Below, in pieces: positions 57,856 through 64,000 of a stretch of DNA of 64,000 nucleotides (position 1 is the first letter of the stretch; each line of letters starts with the position of its first letter). Under the pieces are notes generated by a model. The model was given only the letters and a program-made list of their open reading frames with translations, was not told the DNA's origin and did not search any database. The stretch lies in the NCBI GenBank assembly GCA_905250115.1, contig CAJNOI010000001.1:62001-126000 (forward strand), given 5' to 3'. This DNA comes from Adineta steineri (lineage: Eukaryota; Rotifera; Eurotatoria; Adinetida; Adinetidae). Both the position numbers and the translations under genes were made by a program.

Positions 57856-60800
57856 CTTCTTTTTTTTTCTTCTCTTCTTCTTTTCTCTTTCTTTTGTTTG
57901 TATGTTGTGTCTGTCTTAAAGCTTGTGGGCGAACAGTGTAAATGAATAAATATGAAGCGTCATATTCATTTGTCTTGTTTATATAACACACATTTTGGGA
58001 AAAAAGCTGTTAAACAAATGAAAAGCTATTTAATTGGATGTAATGATGTCTACTCTTGAAAAAGTATTGACACATATTGCGAGATTTACGGTTTTTTTTC
58101 TTCTTCTTCTTCTTCTTTTTGTTCAATAACTATACTATTTGTTGACAGAAGATGGTGGGTGGAGAGATTAGCCCATTTGTCAATAAATTGGAAGAGCTAT
58201 ATATGAATACAATCACTATAAAAGTCAATCAAAAAAGCTTGACTTTACCATTGTTCTTTGTCGTCTTCTTTTTCTTTTTTTCCCTTTTTTTTGACAATGA
58301 TGACATCAATTAGTTTGAAAGTGTAAAGATAGTTTTCCTTTTCTATATAGATTAAGAAAAGTCTCTAAATGAATATTGCTCGTTCTTTTACCCTCAACAT
58401 ATTGCCGTAGAGCAGCTCATCATGAATAGATGATTCTCATTCGAAGAAAAAAAAAAAGAAGAAGTAAAGGTACGACGAGAGATGTATTGAAAAAAGAAGA
58501 AAAAATGTTGTTTATTTCATTCATGCTGAGTGCATCAATATGAAACATTATTCGTTATATATGAATGCTTCTGTAATAAGCCGATTAGTCGAGATTCTCT
58601 CTTCAAAAGATTCTCATCTTCGATCGAATGAGTTATGTTTTCTAAATACAATGATGCAAACACTAACATGGATAGGTGGTCTGTTAAGCTGATGGTTTTT
58701 TTTCCTTTTTTTTCACCATCTGAGTTCCTATATTCACCATACCACTTCAAAAAAGAATGTGAAGAGACACGCGACACAATACGACGCCTGCAGCAAAGCT
58801 TATCTTTTTCACGGCGTCACTATTCAATGAGAATAAGAAAGATAATTACATTTTCATTTTTTTCTTCTTCTTCTTCTTTTCTTTACCTGTCTTATTTGTT
58901 TAAGTTTCGTAAGAAAAAAAAACATTCTTTCCGTTTCATAATAATTAGTATGCTCAATCATGATCAACAAACTTTTTATTGACTATGATTACTATTACTT
59001 TCTCCCATCATCGAACCTTCTTCAACATAAGAAACAAGATGAAAGAAATAAGACATCGGCTTGAGCAAGCTAAAGGAAGTCTTATGTTACACTGTAAATA
59101 ATCGATGACATTAATCTATGCATCATTTTCAACCAGTGCATATAGGTATATGTTTAAATGTAGAATGAATGAATCAGAGAGTGAAGAGAAAAAAAAAGAA
59201 AGAGTACTTATATTCTTACTTTCTAATGTTTGTCAACTCTTGAGAGACAAATGCGATATGGCGGCAAAAAAGAAAAAAAGAGTTAAATTTTCAACAAGGT
59301 TATTGAATGTCTGTCACCAATATTGACTTGATATTTAGCTCATCGGTTCGATATCCTGAACGTTATGTTCTCAAGCCGGAAATCATCGTTTGTTGGTTTA
59401 GAAGAACAAGAAAAAGGTGGCACCGGTAGTTTCTTTCTTTTTTCTTCTTCTTCTTCATCTGTTGTTGCTTGCTAACAGATTGAAAAGTTCCGTTTTATTT
59501 TATCATTAATCGTGTGAAAATTAAACATCACATAACTGAATACAGAGTAGAAAAAGAATCATCTGTATCAGCTTCTTATTACTTTTTTTTTGGAAGGATT
59601 TTAAAAAGAAGAAGTAAATGATCACGTTTGAAATAAGAAAATTTTCGTATTGACTGTTATATCTACACGTGTATGAATAAATGAGGAGGTTTTTTGTTTC
59701 TCTTTTAAAATGGGACAATGATCGGCACGTTAAGTAAATTGATAGTCGATTTCGATCAGGTGTCGAATTTATGGCAACTAGGAATAGTAAATGAATATAT
59801 GGCACGTTTTTCTTTTTTTCACATATATACATTAGACAACAAAAAATCATTCTTTTTCTTTCTCCTCCTACTCAATATGTATTTAGTAAGATAACTGTAT
59901 ATGTGTGTATGTATGTTTGAGAATAAATCGAATTGTTAACTCACGTCTCGATAGTCAATTGAGAATTTTTTTTTCTTCTTCTCTTCATTCATATCAATAA
60001 ATGATTATTAAAAGCAATATTTTATTTTTCTTCTTGAAAATGCATTTTTTATTTCACTGATAGTTATAGTTATTTTAAATCAATGATGATAAGAATCAAG
60101 TGGTTTTGAAACACTCTTGTTTTCTATTTACTATTGTCAATAAGACAGACTTCATAATCGGCTTTTATTCAAACTAAAATATTTCTGTGAAAAACTTTTC
60201 TATATTTGAATACCGAATAAATGAATGTCTGGCATAGTTTTAATAGCTTAAATATTTAGACATGCTGAATTAAACAAAAAAATCGTTTAAAAACTCATGG
60301 AAATACGAGAATATATTCTGAGCATATATAAGAGTCAGAAAGATTAGACGGATAAGAGATCATGTTTTATAATTTAACTGTTATGAGTGAATTTGTGAAG
60401 TTTCTACCATTTTTACGGAAAATTTTTATTTTCAATTTCAATTGCCTAATTGAACGGAATGCCATCGAAAATAGTCTTAAGTAATAATTAAAACGTTTTT
60501 AAACATATTATTGTTTAGGAATATTTCATAGATGCGAAGGACTACTGATGATAAACTATCAAAAATATTTTAATTGTTATCTCGGACCATTTTCGATGAT
60601 ATTACTTCCAATTAGTCTACTAAAACTGAAAACAAAACTTCCTTTGAGCATATTTGCATAAAATATTCTGCTTCCTGACAATTATAGAAATCCTACTGAT
60701 TCACCGTTACAATAGTTTTACTAAATTTTCCAGTCTATTCATAGATTATTACTGAAAGACTAAAATATTTCTTATACGACTGAAGCGATTTATATGAGCT

Positions 60801-61835
60801 TTTCATCATTTCATACGTATGAAAATGACTTCCAGAAAGATAAAATCAAATTATTTAAAAAAATGATGTAAATCATCCGAGCTACCAAAATGCTATTCAT
60901 ATTTTTTCTGTGCGACTTTTTGGAGTAACGTGTAAAGTGTTAGTCAAAGCCAATGATTGTTCCGTGAGATACTGGATTTTCAAAAAATGTTCACAAGTCG
61001 TAAAAATAGCACGAAACATCAATATTTCAGAGCATACGAAGAACCATCCGACTTCTTTATGGACTCAATTTCATCTAGATTTTCCTTTCCGTTTATTCGA
61101 GACCTATTCATGATTTTGTTTTTCGGAGGACTTTTGGAGTACTCTGTAGGCCTGATAATCCTTGCAAATTTAATCGACAACAATTGTTTTTTCGTCTGAA
61201 TATTAAAACATTCATCAGCTCAAACTCTCATAAGTTGCATTGAAAAACTTCTATAAGTAGTATGTCCAAAAAATGAATTTATATACTGTTTTTTCTTGAA
61301 TAAACCAAAAAATGCACTGTATGTGCTTTGAATATATGTTTATTTAGTAAATCTGATAAAAATAGAAAAAAAGTGAAATAAACACAATCAAACACTTTAA
61401 ATCTCCAGTATAATCGATTACTAATGTTATAAAAAATTGAATATTTTTTTCAATTTCATCTGACAGAAAAAGAACAATTTGTTGACAAAAGGTACTGTTG
61501 TAATCATATGCGACAGAAAAAAAAACGAAAAGAACAACTCAAAAATAAAATTTTCGTGTCACAATAAACTTCTATCAGTATGTTGAGATAGAACGAACTT
61601 ATTTATTATGTATAAATGTTCAATGAATTATATAGATGTCGATGTATGTTTGATTTTCAATAGTTGTCTCTAGTTATAAAATAAACGTCGTTTAACACTG
61701 GTTATTCTTATCAACCATCCATCCGATAAGGTGATTATTTGAATTTGACAGTCATATTTCGAAATCAAAAAAAAAAAGTTTCTATGAAGGACAATTTATT
61801 TGTAAATGTTCTAATTAATTTTACATAATTTAAAT
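57856..61835. other. Large intergenic region, OTX 3' / RNF41 5'
   Basis: Nearly 4 kb. No coding sequence, tRNA or transposon that I can support. TTC/CTT-rich tracts recur (58096-58118, 58863-58882, 59440-59458). It may hold OTX enhancers (inference). Confidence 0.45.
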
Positions 61836-63210
61836 ATGGGTTTTGATATTCAACGCTTTCCACATGGCGTTGATGAAGAATTAATTTGTATGTATTGAAA
61901 TGACTCATTTTTTTAATATTAAACTTTCAAAAAAATTCTATTTTTTCTAGGTGCTATATGTGGTGGTGTTCTTCAAGATCCTCTACAAGCTCCAACGTGT
62001 GAACATGCTTTTTGTCAAGTAAAAAAATTTAAATCGAATTAGATAGAGTTTCTATTTTTCTTTAAATAGATTTGTATAAATGAATGGCTGTCACGTGTAC
62101 AAACATGTCCTATTGATCGACAATCAATGGAATCAGATCAATTAAAACCAGTACCACGAATACTTAAAAATTTACTTAGCCGGTTAGTTTTCTCGATATT
62201 AATTATTGCAAAAACAATCTATTATTTTAAATAGATTGAACATAACATGTGAAAATGAAGGTTGTACAGCAATAGTTAAATTAGATGCCCTTCCAAATCA
62301 TTTAACTGAATGTGATTTTAATCCAAAGAAATTAATTGAATGTGAAAATGGTTGTGGAATGATGATATCAAAAGATAATATTACTGTAAGAAAATTTTTG
62401 ATTATTTTTTCCTTGATAGAAAAATATTTTATTTCAACAACAAATAGACTCATAATTGTATACAAGCATTAAGAAATGAATTAGATAATGTTAAAAATGA
62501 ATTGCAAAAATATCGAACTGATATGGATTTATATAAAGCTGAAGTTCGAACACTTCAGGTAACAAAATTTCAAAAAATCATCTTATTTTTATTATGGTAT
62601 TAGTTTTTATTTGAAGGAATTCATTCGTGTTCTTCGTATTAATAATCCAACGATATCTCGTGTTTTTGAACGTGTTGAAAATGATGAAATATTAAGGTTG
62701 AAAAGAAATGAATTTATTTTCAAGTCATCATTTTGTGTTTTATTTATTATTTAGATGGTCAATTAGTTTACAATTAGCTCGTGTAACACGTTGGGGTGGT
62801 ATGATATCAACACCAGATGCTGTTTTACAAGCAGTTATTAAACGCGCTTTACTTGAAAGTGGTTGTCCGATAAATATAACAAATGATCTTATGGAAAATG
62901 CTCATGAAAGACATTGGCCACAAGGACTTTCAACACTTGGTTAATATAAAAAAATTATTTTTATCTAAAAACAAATCCTTTGATATTTTTTTAGAAACTA
63001 GACAATTGAATAGAAGACATTACGAAAGTTATGTTTGCCGGCGTATCATTGGTAAACAAGCAGTTGTTGTACTGGGTTGTGATAATCGACATATGGATCA
63101 ATTGATGAGTATGATATATACAAAAAGAAAAAATATCTAATAAAATTAAAATTTCTTATTTAGTTGCTGAACCAGGTATTGTAATGATATTTGCACATGG
63201 TGTTGAATAA
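61836..63210 (+). CDS. RNF41: RNF41 / NRDP1 E3 ubiquitin ligase
   Basis: Nine exons: 61836-61887, 61951-62018, 62070-62182, 62235-62385, 62448-62558, 62617-62696, 62755-62939, 62995-63108 and 63164-63210; 306 aa (317 in human). The start MGFDIQRFPHGVDEELIC matches NRDP1. The RING (CAICGGVLQDPLQAPTCEHA, FCQICINEWL..TCPID) keeps the C3HC3D pattern with Asp as last ligand. A zinc-finger region (CENEGCTAIVKLDALPNHL) and coiled coil follow. The C-terminal USP8-binding domain is strongly conserved (ARVTRWGGMISTPDAVLQAV, ENAHERHWPQGLSTL, IVMIFAHGVE-stop). The enzyme ubiquitinates ErbB3, BRUCE and other substrates. No internal stop or frameshift. Confidence 0.94.
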
Positions 63211-64000
63211 AAAGTGAAATCAAAATATTTATTTCCGTAAGGCGATTATTAGTATCTGTGTTAAATTGTTCGAAATGAATTATGTTCTTTTTCATTCTTT
63301 TTTTCTCATAATAAAAAAATCAAAGTGAATTCATAGTTGAATGATCTATTGAAATCATAAAAGTTTTATTTTTTACAAAAATATTATTGAGAGAAATAAT
63401 TTCTTTCTTTGATAAACAATAAAATTTCAAGCACAAAAAGAAAATCTTGTATGTCAATTTCTATTGTGTTTGTCATTTATGTCAAAATAAACTTCAGCAG
63501 AACGTTTTTTTTATAGAATAATATGAATTCATAGATTTCACGTTGTTTATATTAAGAGCTATAAGATCTATACATGTAAGATAATCTATATAAAACATGA
63601 TTTTTGAATATGTTGTCGATGAATTGTTTATATAATTTGTTTTGTTATTGTCTGCAGTAGTAATATAATCAAGGCTATTAGAGAAAATTTTCTCGTAATT
63701 TGCTCTCCAAAATGATATATTTTTCAAGAAAACAAAAGCAATCTCAATATAGAATACTCGATAATTACTCTCCTAAATATATATCATTATTTTATCTATA
63801 TATATGAATATTTGTTTCAAATCAAGGCTACATATAATTAAATTTATTCTTGTTTATATTTAAGAGTAGTATCAGATGGATGTATAATAAGTGATATGAC
63901 ATTAACTAGGAATATAGAGTATCGATCTATCTCTATGATACATAAAATTCAATTATGAAATAACGACGTATGAACATTATCAAAAAAGTACATTGACATT
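63211..64000. other. 3' flank of RNF41 to window end
   Basis: 790 bp, no recognised gene. AATAAA-type signals occur near 63310 and 63419. A 77-codon minus-strand frame (63494-63727) lacks support. Confidence 0.45.

Noticed and set aside
60457-60610. Inverted match around catcgaaaat at 60464 and 60591
   Set aside because: Only about 10 nt pair well; not enough to call an element.
63494-63727. 77-codon minus-strand ORF downstream of RNF41
   Set aside because: Asn/Ile/Tyr-rich chance frame; no acceptor, donor or homology pattern.

Overview
This is nuclear DNA of a small-genome animal, most probably a bdelloid rotifer. The window is strongly AT-rich. Genes are compact and split by many introns of about 50 bp with GT..AG ends, and the products are metazoan (MNX and OTX homeodomains, exocyst, LIN7, protocadherin, an IKK-related kinase, RNF41). 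Short TGTGGG-type (telomere-like) hairpins are scattered between genes, and a decayed gene family of a kind I associate with bdelloids is present. The species call is inference. Exon joins below were worked out by hand from reading frame, splice sites and family similarity; every joined gene keeps frame throughout.

Layout. 75-328: 3' end of an MNX homeobox gene. 855-1671(-): a p24/TMED cargo receptor. 2200-5451(+): a 955-aa low-complexity orphan. 5567-6778(-): an intronless secreted glycoside-hydrolase-like protein. 8428-12213(+): a tandem pair of rhodopsin-like GPCRs duplicated together with their 5' flanks, with a foldback repeat between them. 12946-20663(+): four tightly packed same-strand genes, EXOC4 (with a 912-bp piggyBac-like element in an intron), IER3IP1, LIN7 and a degenerate copper chaperone CCS. 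20785-21181: an SRCR domain cut by a 100-N gap. 22437-25252(+): a protocadherin. 27201-30912(+): a secreted EMI-EGF (Draper/MEGF10-like) protein.

32234-33109(-): an intronless 2OG-Fe(II) oxygenase. 35534-36253(-): a TMEM86/YhhN lysoplasmalogenase. 36541-39223(-): a TBK1/IKKepsilon-type protein with broken catalytic motifs. 40300-42692(+): a secreted GH36-like protein. 43.1-45.1 kb is a graveyard of a frameshifted ORF family, a GC-rich 0.3-kb insertion, telomere-like hairpins and a PKG-like kinase relic. 45190-45393(-): a small disordered protein. 45920-47898(-): FBXO16, divergent from a second compact same-strand group (NOPCHAP1-like, TRAPPC13, SNU13, a coiled-coil protein; 48161-53156). 56.7-57.9 kb: OTX. 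61836-63210: RNF41/NRDP1. The large empty stretches flank the two homeobox and receptor loci.

Functionally many genes serve membrane traffic (TMED, EXOC4, IER3IP1, TRAPPC13) or cell polarity and adhesion (LIN7, protocadherin, EMI-EGF). The points most worth a second look are the IKK-related pseudokinase, the CCS that lacks its copper-entry and zinc motifs, the piggyBac-like element, the TGTGGG hairpins, the GC-rich island, and the two gene trains with splice-acceptor-like sequence directly before start codons, which suggest trans-splicing.
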